A stretch of DNA of 64,000 bases. Origin: Chryseobacterium cucumeris. GTDB taxonomy: Bacteria > Bacteroidota > Bacteroidia > Flavobacteriales > Weeksellaceae. Positions 33,683 through 42,183 of this stretch are shown here, in pieces. The position numbers were made by a program, and so were the translations under genes. Positions within the stretch are counted from its first letter, which is position 1. Every line of letters starts with the position of its first letter. The stretch is taken from assembly GCF_016775705.1 (NCBI RefSeq), contig NZ_CP068760.1:2976001-3040000 (forward strand), given 5' to 3'. The notes beneath the pieces are model-generated. The model was not told the origin of the DNA, did no database searches, and saw only the letters and a list, made by a program, of their open reading frames with translations.

Positions 33683-34456
33683 ATGATACAACAACCTTAT
33701 TATATGATCGACTTCAGTGCATCAGCCTGTTTGTTTGAAATAAGGATTAATGATTATCCTGTGATTCATATGAATGTTGAGGGACAGGTTGCCACCAATA
33801 TTCCTATCAATTTTGCCATATTGAAAAGTGGTGTTCAGACGATATCAGCAACCATTTTACCTAATATTGGCGATGTACAGCTGCATCCTAAATCAGAACT
33901 GAAATTTAATGTCAAACTTTTTGATGTGGCTAATGATTTTGTTTTTGATAAACAGTTTGGAGACTATCATTCAGAGGCTATTGAAGACAAAAAGAAACAG
34001 GTTATCAAATATGTTGGCTCCTTTAAAGCTGAAGTTCCTTATCAGCTTTCGGCATGGCAGAACGGGAGAAACCTGCAGGATATTAAAGACAGCAGAAAAA
34101 AACTGGAGCAGGCTTATGATCATATATCAAGATTAATAAGAGAAAATAAATTTGAAGATTATAAGAAATCAATTTCCAGAAGAGAAGAAAATATGGCTGC
34201 TTCTATGTATCTGTCAAAAGCAGAATCGGAAGAACGCTTTACTGATCTTGTAAAAGATTTCAAGTCCGGATTTAAAATACAGCCTGTTTCCAAAGATGCC
34301 GTAATGTTTGTATGTGCAGAGAATAGAGTTGCCTTTTTAAAAAAAATAAACGGAGAGTCTGCTTTATATCTGGAAAATCCTGAAACAGGAGAAGAACTGA
34401 TGCTTGATATTTCATTTTATATACCTGAAGGAAAAGAAGAATTTGAAATAATATAA
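33683..34456 (+). CDS. Hypothetical protein of the T6SS island
   Basis: A 257-residue soluble protein, no signal peptide, start at ATG 33683 (MIQQPYYMIDF), four bases after the previous stop. The first half is beta-rich (SASACLFEIRINDYPVIHMN, GVQTISATILPNIGDVQLHP), followed by a helical, charged middle (KDSRKKLEQAYDHISRLIRE) and a beta C terminus (VMFVCAENRVAFLKKING). The pattern of an N-terminal beta-sandwich with an acidic helical linker is seen in immunity and adaptor proteins, but I cannot name a family. A frame extension upstream to 33569 lies within the previous gene and is not credible. Confidence 0.6.
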   Translation: MIQQPYYMIDFSASACLFEIRINDYPVIHMNVEGQVATNIPINFAILKSGVQTISATILPNIGDVQLHPKSELKFNVKLFDVANDFVFDKQFGDYHSEAIEDKKKQVIKYVGSFKAEVPYQLSAWQNGRNLQDIKDSRKKLEQAYDHISRLIRENKFEDYKKSISRREENMAASMYLSKAESEERFTDLVKDFKSGFKIQPVSKDAVMFVCAENRVAFLKKINGESALYLENPETGEELMLDISFYIPEGKEEFEII

Positions 34457-34574
34457 GCGTTTTATATTCATGAAACAAATAGGAATTTGAAGTTAAAAAA
34501 TGAATAAAAAACGTTTTCCGGATACTTGAATCCTGTTTTTTCTGTTTTATTATTGATAACCGGACACTAACATT

Positions 34575-35294
34575 ATGAAAAATCTGAAATATGTATTAAC
34601 AGCGGTAATCTGTCTGAGCTTTGCGTCATGCGACCAGCAGAAAAATAAAGAAAGTGAGTCTTTGGTTGAAACAGAAGGAAGTACTCAGACCGAACCATTC
34701 AATCTTGCTAAACTGAAAGCAGGACAAAATATCAACGATATTTTAAAATCTGCCGGAGCAACAGCAAAAGAAGCCGTCCGTACCGGTGAAGTTACCCTGA
34801 TCGGAAATGAAAAGCTGGCTTTTGCTTCAAAAGAATTATTGCACTTCAACGGAATTGATCTGGAAGGAAAAAATCATAAAAATACAAACAAAGTAATTTT
34901 ACATTTCGGAAAAGTAGATCAGGAAATTGGCCCGCTTGCCAATGAAAAAGAAGACGAACTGGGAATGTATCAGCTTGATATTTATACAGAGCAGGAAAAA
35001 ACAGCACTTCTGGAAAGCTTAAACAAGACACTTCAGAAACCTAGTTTTGATACCATTCGGGAAGGTTTTGAATCTGAAGTTAAAGATAATGAGATCATCC
35101 GGACGCATAACAAACTCAGACAGGAAGTAGCGATCTGGAGAAGCAAAGATATGCTCTATTATTACTGCGAAACCAAAATAGATAACAGACCGGACGAATA
35201 CCGCTGCAACCTCTTCGTGTTCAGAAATAAAGAATGGAAAGACCTTCTGAAAGGGTCAGGATATCCGGACCTGGATAAAATCTCCCTGAACTAA
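34575..35294 (+). CDS. Hypothetical lipoprotein at the end of the T6SS island
   Basis: A 239-residue lipoprotein with a lipobox (YVLTAVICLSFASC, Cys at residue 19). The mature part includes NLAKLKAGQNINDILKSAGA, LLHFNGIDLEGKNHKNTNKV and TIREGFESEVKDNEIIR and has no recognised family. It is separated from the preceding gene by 118 bases and is the last gene of the co-directional run, with a strong terminator downstream. It may be an orphan immunity protein or an unrelated envelope protein. Confidence 0.65.
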   Translation: MKNLKYVLTAVICLSFASCDQQKNKESESLVETEGSTQTEPFNLAKLKAGQNINDILKSAGATAKEAVRTGEVTLIGNEKLAFASKELLHFNGIDLEGKNHKNTNKVILHFGKVDQEIGPLANEKEDELGMYQLDIYTEQEKTALLESLNKTLQKPSFDTIREGFESEVKDNEIIRTHNKLRQEVAIWRSKDMLYYYCETKIDNRPDEYRCNLFVFRNKEWKDLLKGSGYPDLDKISLN

Positions 35295-35435
35295 AAGAAT
35301 ATAGCAAAGAAATTAAACCATTTGCTTAGCCAGATCAGCTTGCTGATTCCTCTTTGTCCTCTAAAATAAAACATTAGAAAAATAAAATCTCTGCGTTACA
35401 AAGATCTGCTCAATCAGTAAAATCTGCGAGAGTTA

Positions 35436-35476
35436 AAAAAAATAAATGCCGGTCCAAAAAGAACCGGCATTTTTTA
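35436..35476. terminator. Bidirectional terminator between the T6SS island and the endonuclease gene
   Basis: A 10-bp stem (AAATGCCGGT at 35444-35453 with ACCGGCATTT at 35463-35472), with A and T runs on both sides, serving two convergent genes. Confidence 0.8.
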
Positions 35477-35495
35477 TATCAAATGACTATTTGAA

Positions 35496-37286
35496 CTATT
35501 TCACTATAAACTGCATCGTTACCTGATCCAGTTTCAAAATATAAACTCCCTGGCCAAGATTTCTGGTTTTAATAGAATTTCCATTTCTGAAAGGCTGGTC
35601 AATTGTCTGAAGAGTTTTCCCCTGAAGGTTATAAATCTCGGCTTTTTTTACTTTCTGAAGATCTCCTTTTACAAAAATCTCCTGATTGGTAACAGGGTTA
35701 GGAGATATTTTAAAACTGTTGGATGTAGTTTCTGCTGCTGTATTTTGAGCCATTCTTGCTGTTGATCCTGAATAACATGTCCATGAAAGATCATCAATAG
35801 CAACTCTGTTACTTGATGAAGTATTAACCAGGCTTACCACTACATTTCCGGAAATATTGATATTATTGATAGTCGTGGTTGTAGATGAAGTACTGTAAGG
35901 AATAGTTCCTACGGTTGTTCCATTTACTTTTACATCAAAAGTACCATTGGTTCCTGAGAATTTAAGCTGTGTAGTTACTGTTAAAGAACCAATACCGTTT
36001 GCAGAACTGCCGGAAGTTAAAGAACCGTTTCTTACCGTAATTGCTTTATTGTTAATGGTCTGGTCTGTTCTTGCATCCGTTGCGCTCCAGGAAATGCCGC
36101 CATTGCTCCATGTTCTGGTTGTATAAGTAGAGTTGGCTGCAGGAATGGTTTCAAAATTTTCATTGGCACAGCTAGTACCCGGAGTAGTACCGCCAGAACT
36201 AGTAGTACCGGAAACTGTTGAACTGTTCGATGAAGAATTTCCAGCTGCATCTTTTGCTACCACGTAAAAACTGTAAGTTGTAGAAGGCGTAAGCCCTGAA
36301 ATGGTTGTAGAAGTTGAACTTGTCGTAGTTTGCAGAATTCCGTTCATGTAAACATTATATCCTGTTACTCCTACATTATCGGTAGAAGCATTCCAAGCCA
36401 GAGAAATACTGCTGGAAGTTGTTCCTGAAACATTCAGACCTGTTGCTGTAGTAGGCGCCTGGGTATCACCTGAAGGCTGCTGGGAACCCCAGATAAGGTT
36501 AACATAATTTGGATTGTCGATAAACGGGTTTCTGTTCCCCTGAAAAGTATAGGAAGCATTATTTCTTTTGATCTCAGCCTGGGAAACCGGATCCTGATTG
36601 TGCCATGCCAAAAGGACATTAAGTTCCCATGTCTGTAATCCCGGGAACGCAGAACTTCCTAACATATTTCCTGACGAAAAAGAAGAAAGCTTGCTTTGAT
36701 AACGGGTTACAAAATAGAAAATCATACGGGCCACATCTCCTTTAAACTCGTCAATAGGTTCAAATACCGTTCCTGAATATCCTGAAGAAGCAGATGTTCC
36801 CAGCTTGGATCCGTTCTGTGAAGTAAAAGAAGCACTTCCTACCTTTCCGAAAGGATAATTACTTCTCATTCCATTTACTTTTCCGTCTGTAGCTCTGATA
36901 AAGTGAATATCCGCAACCATTGGCGAAGCTTGATTGAATAGGCTTTGAGGAACAATATGCTCCCTGTTATAACAATTTCCTTCAGTAGAATACGTTCCAC
37001 ACTGATCAGATCCTGGAGTATAAGTATAAGGATCACTACCTGCTGGTCTTTCAGAATAAATATCAAGGATGGTTCCGTCATTTTCATAGTCCTTATCGAT
37101 ATCAGTGGTTTTATAAGCTGTCCAAAGCCCACTGTACCCTTTATCCATATGTCCGTTGGTGATAATGCTGCTTAATTCAGTTTTCAGTGCTGCACCACTC
37201 AGTCCGTTGGCAGAATTGTAGTATCCTGCAGGAGCCTGGGCGTGGGCAAGTCCCGCAAATACAGAAAATAAAATGATTTTTTTCAT
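35496..37286 (-). CDS. Secreted endonuclease I family nuclease with FN3 and T9SS sorting domains
   Basis: A 596-residue protein. A signal peptide (ends about AHAQ, residue 17) is followed by an endonuclease I domain (about 20-265) with the catalytic/metal motif CYNREHIVPQSLF (His110), VADIHFIRATDGKVNGMRSN and DPVSQAEIKRNN. A fibronectin type III domain follows at about 275-365 (APTTATGLNVSGTTSSSISL, PSTTYSFYVVAKDAAGN), then a beta-sandwich module around 375-505. The end has KISPNPVTNQEIFVKGDLQ, KKAEIYNLQGKTL and LGQGVYILKLD, a T9SS type A tail. It is exported by T9SS and would degrade extracellular DNA or RNA, for nutrient use or biofilm remodelling. The gene is monocistronic. Confidence 0.9.
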   Translation of the reverse strand: MKKIILFSVFAGLAHAQAPAGYYNSANGLSGAALKTELSSIITNGHMDKGYSGLWTAYKTTDIDKDYENDGTILDIYSERPAGSDPYTYTPGSDQCGTYSTEGNCYNREHIVPQSLFNQASPMVADIHFIRATDGKVNGMRSNYPFGKVGSASFTSQNGSKLGTSASSGYSGTVFEPIDEFKGDVARMIFYFVTRYQSKLSSFSSGNMLGSSAFPGLQTWELNVLLAWHNQDPVSQAEIKRNNASYTFQGNRNPFIDNPNYVNLIWGSQQPSGDTQAPTTATGLNVSGTTSSSISLAWNASTDNVGVTGYNVYMNGILQTTTSSTSTTISGLTPSTTYSFYVVAKDAAGNSSSNSSTVSGTTSSGGTTPGTSCANENFETIPAANSTYTTRTWSNGGISWSATDARTDQTINNKAITVRNGSLTSGSSANGIGSLTVTTQLKFSGTNGTFDVKVNGTTVGTIPYSTSSTTTTINNINISGNVVVSLVNTSSSNRVAIDDLSWTCYSGSTARMAQNTAAETTSNSFKISPNPVTNQEIFVKGDLQKVKKAEIYNLQGKTLQTIDQPFRNGNSIKTRNLGQGVYILKLDQVTMQFIVK

Positions 37287-37498
37287 AATTAATATTTAGT
37301 ATAAAGTTTCAGCAAGAATACCACAATTTTTGTGAATAAAAAATTACAAAATTGTTAATTTTAAACACACTGTATGTAATGCATAATGAGTGATAAATGA
37401 TGGATGATGAATGATGATGAACGATGAGGTTTCGTATGCGATTCAGTTTTTTATATCTTGAATTATGATTTTTCTATAATCTATCCTCAATATTGTAA

Positions 37499-37595
37499 AT
37501 TCAATAGGATCGGGCTATAATCCAGAACGTAGACGAAGGAAGCCCAGTTTAAAATAAGACGTTTATCATCTGGCTTCAGCCAAAACTTAAATAAC
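37499..37595. repeat. Dispersed repeat, diverged copy
   Basis: Contains AATAGGATCGGGCTATAATCC and, 60 bases on, CATCTGGCTTCAGCCAAAAC. The same two elements, in the same order, occur closer together at 38949-39016 and at 47595-47658. Confidence 0.55.
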
Positions 37596-37668
37596 AGAAG
37601 ACTATATCACGGCTATCTGTGTAATTCTGTGTTATCTGCAGGAAAAAACAAATAATTATCCATAAAAA

Positions 37669-37693
37669 AAGCCGATACCAAACGTACCGGCTA
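37669..37693 (-). terminator. Probable terminator of the DUF4136-DUF5522 operon
   Basis: AGCCGATAC (37669-37677) pairs with GTACCGGCT at 37685-37693 with one mismatch, 21 bases after the minus-strand stop, with an A run upstream that reads as T on that strand. Confidence 0.55.
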
Positions 37694-37713
37694 TATAATG
37701 GATGACTTACATC

Positions 37714-38241
37714 TTATTTTCTTTGTGGCGGATAATTTTTCATAATCTCAGCCATAATTTCTGGAATCTGTCTCTGTTTTGCTTTTGGAGAATCTACAGA
37801 AATTCCGCTTCCGATACCCTGCCAAACCAATTTGTTGCTTTTTGCATCGATAAGATCAACGATCAAAGCGCCTTCATTGTAGTTGGTTGTCCATGTTCTG
37901 TTCATACCAACACCCCATCCGAATGGTCCGCCCCATCCCCACATTCCGTAAGGAGAAGAGGAATTGATATCAGTAATCTTTTTATGATTTGCTTTTACGT
38001 TGATAATCAGATCAGGGTTTTCTCCGGACTGAAGTCCTTTGCTCTGAAGCTGTCTCGACAGCTCATTCAGCACTCTGTCTTTATCAATATCATTCAGTTT
38101 TAGATCATCAATTCTTATTTTATAGGTTTTGTAAGAATTGAAATTGGCAGTTTCAGCATAATCCGAACGTACCTGAAAAGGGCTACAAGAAGTTAAGCCT
38201 AATGTAGCAGATGCCAACAAAATAAAAATATATTTTTTCAT
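37714..38241 (-). CDS. DUF4136 lipoprotein
   Basis: A 175-residue lipoprotein: KKYIFILLASATLGLTSC gives the lipobox Cys at residue 19. The mature part follows DUF4136: VRSDYAETANFNSYKTYKIR at the start, VLNELSRQLQSKGLQSGENP with INVKANHKK, and the C-terminal GALIVDLIDAKSNKLVWQGI. These are envelope lipoproteins with a TolB-N-like fold and no known activity. The middle has a Gly/Trp-rich stretch (MWGWGGPFGWGVGMN). The upstream ATG at 38262 would place seven residues before the signal, so 38241 is preferred. It starts two bases after the DUF5522 stop, so the two are an operon. Confidence 0.8.
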   Translation of the reverse strand: MKKYIFILLASATLGLTSCSPFQVRSDYAETANFNSYKTYKIRIDDLKLNDIDKDRVLNELSRQLQSKGLQSGENPDLIINVKANHKKITDINSSSPYGMWGWGGPFGWGVGMNRTWTTNYNEGALIVDLIDAKSNKLVWQGIGSGISVDSPKAKQRQIPEIMAEIMKNYPPQRK

Positions 38242-38242
38242 T

Positions 38243-38428
<186 letters not shown>

Positions 38429-38452
38429 TTAAATGCTAGTCAAAAAACTTTT

Positions 38453-38460
38453 TATATTTG
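38453..38460 (+). promoter_or_regulatory. Probable -7 element of the HExxH-type gene
   Basis: TATATTTG, an exact match to TAnnTTTG, ends five bases before the ATG at 38466. If real, the transcript is nearly leaderless and an upstream start at 38433 is excluded. Confidence 0.4.
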
Positions 38461-38465
38461 TTACT

Positions 38466-38792
38466 ATGATAATTGTATGCCAAAAGCCTTTAAAAAAATT
38501 AAAAATTAATGGCATCGCTCTCTTTCCCTTTATCTTCATTAGGAAACCCGAAGATAAGGAAAATAATGTATTGATCAATCACGAAAAAATTCATTTACGG
38601 CAGCAACTGGAAATGCTCGTTATTTTCTTCTATATTTTCTATGGTATTGAATATTATTACTGGTTTTTTAAACTGAAGGACGGTTATCTGGCTTACAGAA
38701 GAATCTCTTTTGAAAGAGAAGCCTACGCTAATGAAAACAACCTGAATTATCTCAGAAAAAGAAAATTGTGGAACTTCAGGAAATATCTTTAG
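38466..38792 (+). CDS. Small membrane protein with HEKIH motif, putative metallopeptidase-like
   Basis: A 108-residue protein (an ATG at 38433 would give 119). It contains NHEKIHLRQQLEM, an HExxH zinc motif, in front of a hydrophobic helix (LVIFFYIFYGIEYYYWFF), and later SFEREAYANENN, whose Glu is well placed as a third ligand. The pattern recalls minimal gluzincin domains, such as those in BlaR-type sensors. The same gene, near DUF5522, occurs in other flavobacteria in my memory, but its function is unknown. The start choice is supported by a -7 box at 38453. Confidence 0.65.
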   Translation: MIIVCQKPLKKLKINGIALFPFIFIRKPEDKENNVLINHEKIHLRQQLEMLVIFFYIFYGIEYYYWFFKLKDGYLAYRRISFEREAYANENNLNYLRKRKLWNFRKYL

Positions 38793-38948
38793 AATAAGGG
38801 CATGATGCATTGGAGTTCCGGGTTACGAGATTCTGGTTCAGGCTTCTGGATTCTGGCTTCCGATTTATTCTTTGTAATGACAGAAGTATTAAGATCTTTC
38901 ACATCAAGATAACCGGAATATTTTGGCATTGCAGTACTGTATAATTCA

Positions 38949-39016
38949 ATAGGAATGGGCTTTAGCCCTTTTATCAAAAAAATTAAAATTCATCCGGCTT
39001 TAGCCAAAACTTAAAA
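38949..39016. repeat. Dispersed palindromic repeat
   Basis: AATAGGAATGGGCTTTAGCC (stem GGGCTTTAGCCC) followed 30 bases later by CCGGCTTTAGCCAAAACTTA. Near-identical to the copy at 47595-47658 and similar to that at 37499-37595. Confidence 0.7.
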
Positions 39017-39082
39017 AAGTATCAAACAACCATCTGTAGAAATCCGTGTTATCTATGGTAAAAAAACAATAAAAACAACAAA

Positions 39083-39114
39083 TTGTCACAACACTAAATC
39101 TTTTCCTACTTTTG
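39083..39114 (+). promoter_or_regulatory. Promoter of the D-cysteine desulfhydrase-family gene
   Basis: TTG at 39083-39085, 21 bases, then TACTTTTG at 39107-39114: a full match to the Bacteroidota consensus, 31 bases before the start codon. Confidence 0.7.
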
Positions 39115-39145
39115 TAAAGAATAAACTCTGATTCGTAAAACTGAA

Positions 39146-40054
39146 ATGCTATTAAAACTTCCCCCAGAACCTGTTTCCATCAAGGAAATTCCAATTCATA
39201 AAAACGTAAAGCTTTTCATTAAAAGGGAAGATCAGATTCATCCGTTAATTTCAGGAAATAAATACTGGAAGCTTTTTCACAATGTCAATAACTATCTCGA
39301 AAAAAATCAGGGAAACCCTTATATCATTACTTTTGGAGGTGCTTTTTCCAATCACATTGCTGCGGTTTCTGCCGTAGGGAATATGGCGGGTATTCCAACA
39401 CTGGGAATCATCAGAGGAGAAGAACTGGAGCAAAAATGGCGCGATAACCCAACCTTACTTTTTGCCAAAAGAAATGGAATGAACCTGAAATTTGTCACCC
39501 GCGAAGAATACCGTCACAAAGAAAAACTCACGGAATTCCTTCAGCAGGAGTTTCCTGAGGCATTGATAGTTCCTGAAGGAGGTACCAATAAAGATGCTGT
39601 GGAAGGGGTAAAAATGATGCTCAACGAACAAACAAAAGATTTTGACTATCTTTGCACCGCAGTTGGAACCGGAGGTACTATTGCTGGAATTTCAAAATTT
39701 TGTGAAGAGAATCAGAAAGTTATAGGATTTAAAGCTGTTGACGATGCTTCTCTGGAAAATAAAATTTTTGAATTAACTTTGAGACAGAATTTTAATCTAA
39801 TAAATTCATGTTTTGGAGGTTATGGTAAAATAAGTGATGGAAACGTCCGTTTTATCAATGATTTCAAGGAGAGATACGGTATTCCTCTGGAACCGGTTTA
39901 TACAGGGAAAATGATGGAGAAGATTTTTGAACTGATAGAAGAAGAATATTTTCCTGAAAACAGTAAGATTTTGTGCTTTCACACTGGTGGATTACAGGGG
40001 ATTGAAGGAGCTAATCTGCTGTTGGAAAAACAGAATAGAAATTTAATTATATAA
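39146..40054 (+). CDS. D-cysteine desulfhydrase / ACC deaminase family PLP enzyme
   Basis: A 302-residue fold-type II PLP enzyme. SGNKYWKL carries the PLP lysine (Lys39), followed by ITFGGAFSNHIAAVSAVGN, LIVPEGGTNKDAVEGVKMM and the phosphate-binding VGTGGTIAG. It belongs to the 1-aminocyclopropane-1-carboxylate deaminase/D-cysteine desulfhydrase family; without ACC-specific residues identified, desulfuration of D-cysteine or a related D-amino acid is more likely. It is somewhat shorter than typical ACC deaminases (about 338). The next gene starts 66 bases later. Confidence 0.85.
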   Translation: MLLKLPPEPVSIKEIPIHKNVKLFIKREDQIHPLISGNKYWKLFHNVNNYLEKNQGNPYIITFGGAFSNHIAAVSAVGNMAGIPTLGIIRGEELEQKWRDNPTLLFAKRNGMNLKFVTREEYRHKEKLTEFLQQEFPEALIVPEGGTNKDAVEGVKMMLNEQTKDFDYLCTAVGTGGTIAGISKFCEENQKVIGFKAVDDASLENKIFELTLRQNFNLINSCFGGYGKISDGNVRFINDFKERYGIPLEPVYTGKMMEKIFELIEEEYFPENSKILCFHTGGLQGIEGANLLLEKQNRNLII

Positions 40055-40120
40055 GTAAAATTGAAAAACATGAAACACTTAGTGTTCCATCTTTCATTTT
40101 AAAACAATAAAAAATATAAG

Positions 40121-41179
40121 ATGAAAAGACTTTTTCTATCCATAAGCCTTTTAGTTTTATCAAAATTTTCAGCCCAGACTTGGGCAACCGAAGATCAGTA
40201 TATTCAGAAGTTTGCTAAATATGCAGTAGAAGAAATGGAAAAATACAAAATTCCGGCTTCTATTACCCTTGCTCAGGGATTATTGGAAACCGGAGGCGGG
40301 CAGAGCAGACTGGCACAGGAAGGTAAAAACCACTTCGGTATAAAATGTAAAGAAGACTGGACCGGTAGAACAATGAAGCATACCGATGATGCACCCAATG
40401 AGTGTTTCCGTGTATACGATGATCCAAGACAGTCTTATGAAGACCATTCTATATTTTTATCCACAAGAAAATATTACGCCAACCTTTTCAAACTGGATAT
40501 GAAAGATTACAGAGCGTGGGCAACCGGCTTAAAAAAAGCAGGATATGCTACCAACCCGCGCTATGCTTCCATTCTTATCTCCAAAATTGAAAAGTATAAA
40601 TTATATGAATACGACAATACCAATTCTAATGAAGTATTGTATGCTGTTCTTAAAATGTACCCGGATCTGAAAGACGACAGAACTTTCATGGCACAGCTGG
40701 AACCTTCAAAAGCAACCAGAAAAGTGAAAGAACCAGTTACCGTTGAAGTTCCTTACAAACAGACTTCTTATGCACAACAGCAAAAAAGAGTAGAAAGAAT
40801 CAAAACGAAAGCTGAAATTCTTAATTCTATTCTTATCAAAAGTCACCCGAATGACGGGCTGAAATATATTATCATTCCTGAAGATACCGATGTGAAATTC
40901 ATTGCCAACAAATTCAAAGTAAGCGAAAGCAGGCTGATGAAATGGAATGAACTGGAAAATGAGTCTTTAAAGAAAAATGATATCGTTTTCCTTGAATCAA
41001 AAAACTCTACAGGAAATACCGCAACCTATAAAGCGGTGTCTGGAGAAGATATGCATGATATTGCACAGAAATTCGGAATCAAGTTAAATAAATTATATGC
41101 TAAAAACAGAATGGATGAAGGGCAGCAGCCTTCAGCAGGACAGCTGATTTATTTAATAGACAAAAAACCGCGAAACTAA
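40121..41179 (+). CDS. Glucosaminidase (GH73-type) with two LysM domains
   Basis: A 352-residue secreted protein. A signal peptide (to about residue 19, FSAQ) precedes a glucosaminidase domain at about 25-170, with IPASITLAQGLLETGGGQSR (Glu56 the likely catalytic acid), NHFGIKCKEDW, FRVYDDPRQSYEDHSIFL and RAWATGLKKAGYATNPRYAS. Two LysM repeats follow at about 250-290 and 305-350 (VKFIANKFKVSESRLMKWNE, and MHDIAQKFGIKLNKLYAKN). It would cut the peptidoglycan glycan strand, acting in wall turnover or daughter-cell separation. It is followed after 16 bases by a WG-repeat gene. Confidence 0.9.
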   Translation: MKRLFLSISLLVLSKFSAQTWATEDQYIQKFAKYAVEEMEKYKIPASITLAQGLLETGGGQSRLAQEGKNHFGIKCKEDWTGRTMKHTDDAPNECFRVYDDPRQSYEDHSIFLSTRKYYANLFKLDMKDYRAWATGLKKAGYATNPRYASILISKIEKYKLYEYDNTNSNEVLYAVLKMYPDLKDDRTFMAQLEPSKATRKVKEPVTVEVPYKQTSYAQQQKRVERIKTKAEILNSILIKSHPNDGLKYIIIPEDTDVKFIANKFKVSESRLMKWNELENESLKKNDIVFLESKNSTGNTATYKAVSGEDMHDIAQKFGIKLNKLYAKNRMDEGQQPSAGQLIYLIDKKPRN

Positions 41180-41195
41180 TAACGATTCCAAAGCC

Positions 41196-42164
41196 ATGAG
41201 AATATTAAATGTGAAATCTAAATATCTGTCGATATTTCTGATATTCATGTCGTGTACAATATTTTCACAGGATCAAAATTATATTCCTTACAGAAAAGGA
41301 AAGTTGTGGGGATTGTGTGATGTTAATAAATTTATAGCTGTACAGCCGCAATATAGCAGTATAAGCAGCTATGATGAATCCATAGGAGGATTTCATGCAG
41401 AACAAAATGGAAGATTTGGTATCGTAGATCGAAATGCTGTTATCATCATGCCATTTATTTCCAATACACCCATATCTGTAGAACGAGATAAATATCTGGT
41501 TTTTGATGGATGGGATTATTATTACTATTCCATCAAGACCAAAATGCGTCTTGACAAATATATTAAGCAAGAAAGTTATCCTGTAAGAGACAGTGGTTGG
41601 GAAAATTATAGTCCGCTTAACAGAAATAACGCAAAATTGACATTAAGCAGGGAAGATCTTGATGATGATGATCTGGATATGCTGGAGTCATATGATAATG
41701 ATGGTTATCAATGGAATTACAAAGCTGATTTTCTGGAGATCATGGACGGAAATACCTATGTCGGGATGTATGTCCCTAAACTTAAGAAAGTATTTCTCAA
41801 TACACAGGATATAGCATACGTAGGATGGCAGTTTTATAAAGGTAAACCTTATATTTTGACAACCAACGTTTCAGGTTTTTTGGGGTTAGCAGATGAAAAT
41901 TTGCGGGAGGTTTATCCTATACGATATGAAACAATCAATCTGATAGATGACAGCCATTTAGTTGTTCTTTCAGAACCTGATCCGAATAACAGAAATAATG
42001 TGATTTTTAAGACAATTCTTCCCAATAATAAGGTTTTATACGGAAAATTTGAGCCAGCTATGATCGTTTTGAAAAATGGCAATCCTTTTCAGATATATTA
42101 CATGATAAGTAATGGGCAGAAAAATTATGCAGGAGAAGATGGAACCCTTTACTTTGAGGGTTAA
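41196..42164 (+). CDS. WG-repeat-like secreted protein
   Basis: A 322-residue protein with a signal peptide (SIFLIFMSCTIFSQ, possible lipobox MSC). The repeated units YRKGKLWGLCDVNKFIAVQP, QNGRFGIVDRNAVIIMPFI and NVSGFLGLADENLREVYPIR correspond to the WG (KLWGFID-type) repeat, found in bacterial surface or periplasmic proteins of unknown role. The central part (about 140-210) is acidic and lacks the motif. It lies between the glucosaminidase and hemL with gaps of 16 and 19 bases, so it is probably co-transcribed with both. Confidence 0.7.
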   Translation: MRILNVKSKYLSIFLIFMSCTIFSQDQNYIPYRKGKLWGLCDVNKFIAVQPQYSSISSYDESIGGFHAEQNGRFGIVDRNAVIIMPFISNTPISVERDKYLVFDGWDYYYYSIKTKMRLDKYIKQESYPVRDSGWENYSPLNRNNAKLTLSREDLDDDDLDMLESYDNDGYQWNYKADFLEIMDGNTYVGMYVPKLKKVFLNTQDIAYVGWQFYKGKPYILTTNVSGFLGLADENLREVYPIRYETINLIDDSHLVVLSEPDPNNRNNVIFKTILPNNKVLYGKFEPAMIVLKNGNPFQIYYMISNGQKNYAGEDGTLYFEG

Positions 42165-42183
42165 ATAATAAAATAAAAGAAAA

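Larger units (their letters stand above)
37287..37713. other. 427-base intergenic region with simple and dispersed repeats
   Basis: No gene seen. It holds an ATGATG-type low-complexity tract at about 37381-37432, a diverged dispersed repeat at 37499-37595, and an imperfect hairpin at 37669-37693 (AGCCGATAC with GTACCGGCT, one mismatch), which is a likely terminator of the DUF4136 gene on the minus strand. Confidence 0.6.
38793..39145. other. 353-base intergenic region with repeats and a promoter
   Basis: No gene seen. It holds a degenerate short-repeat tract (38816-38862), a dispersed hairpin repeat (38949-39016), and a well-formed promoter at the right end (39083-39114). Confidence 0.6.

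Noticed and set aside
37381..37432. Possible CRISPR-like repeat tract
   Set aside because: Only an ATGATG-type low-complexity run; no regular repeat-spacer spacing. No CRISPR array was seen anywhere in the window.
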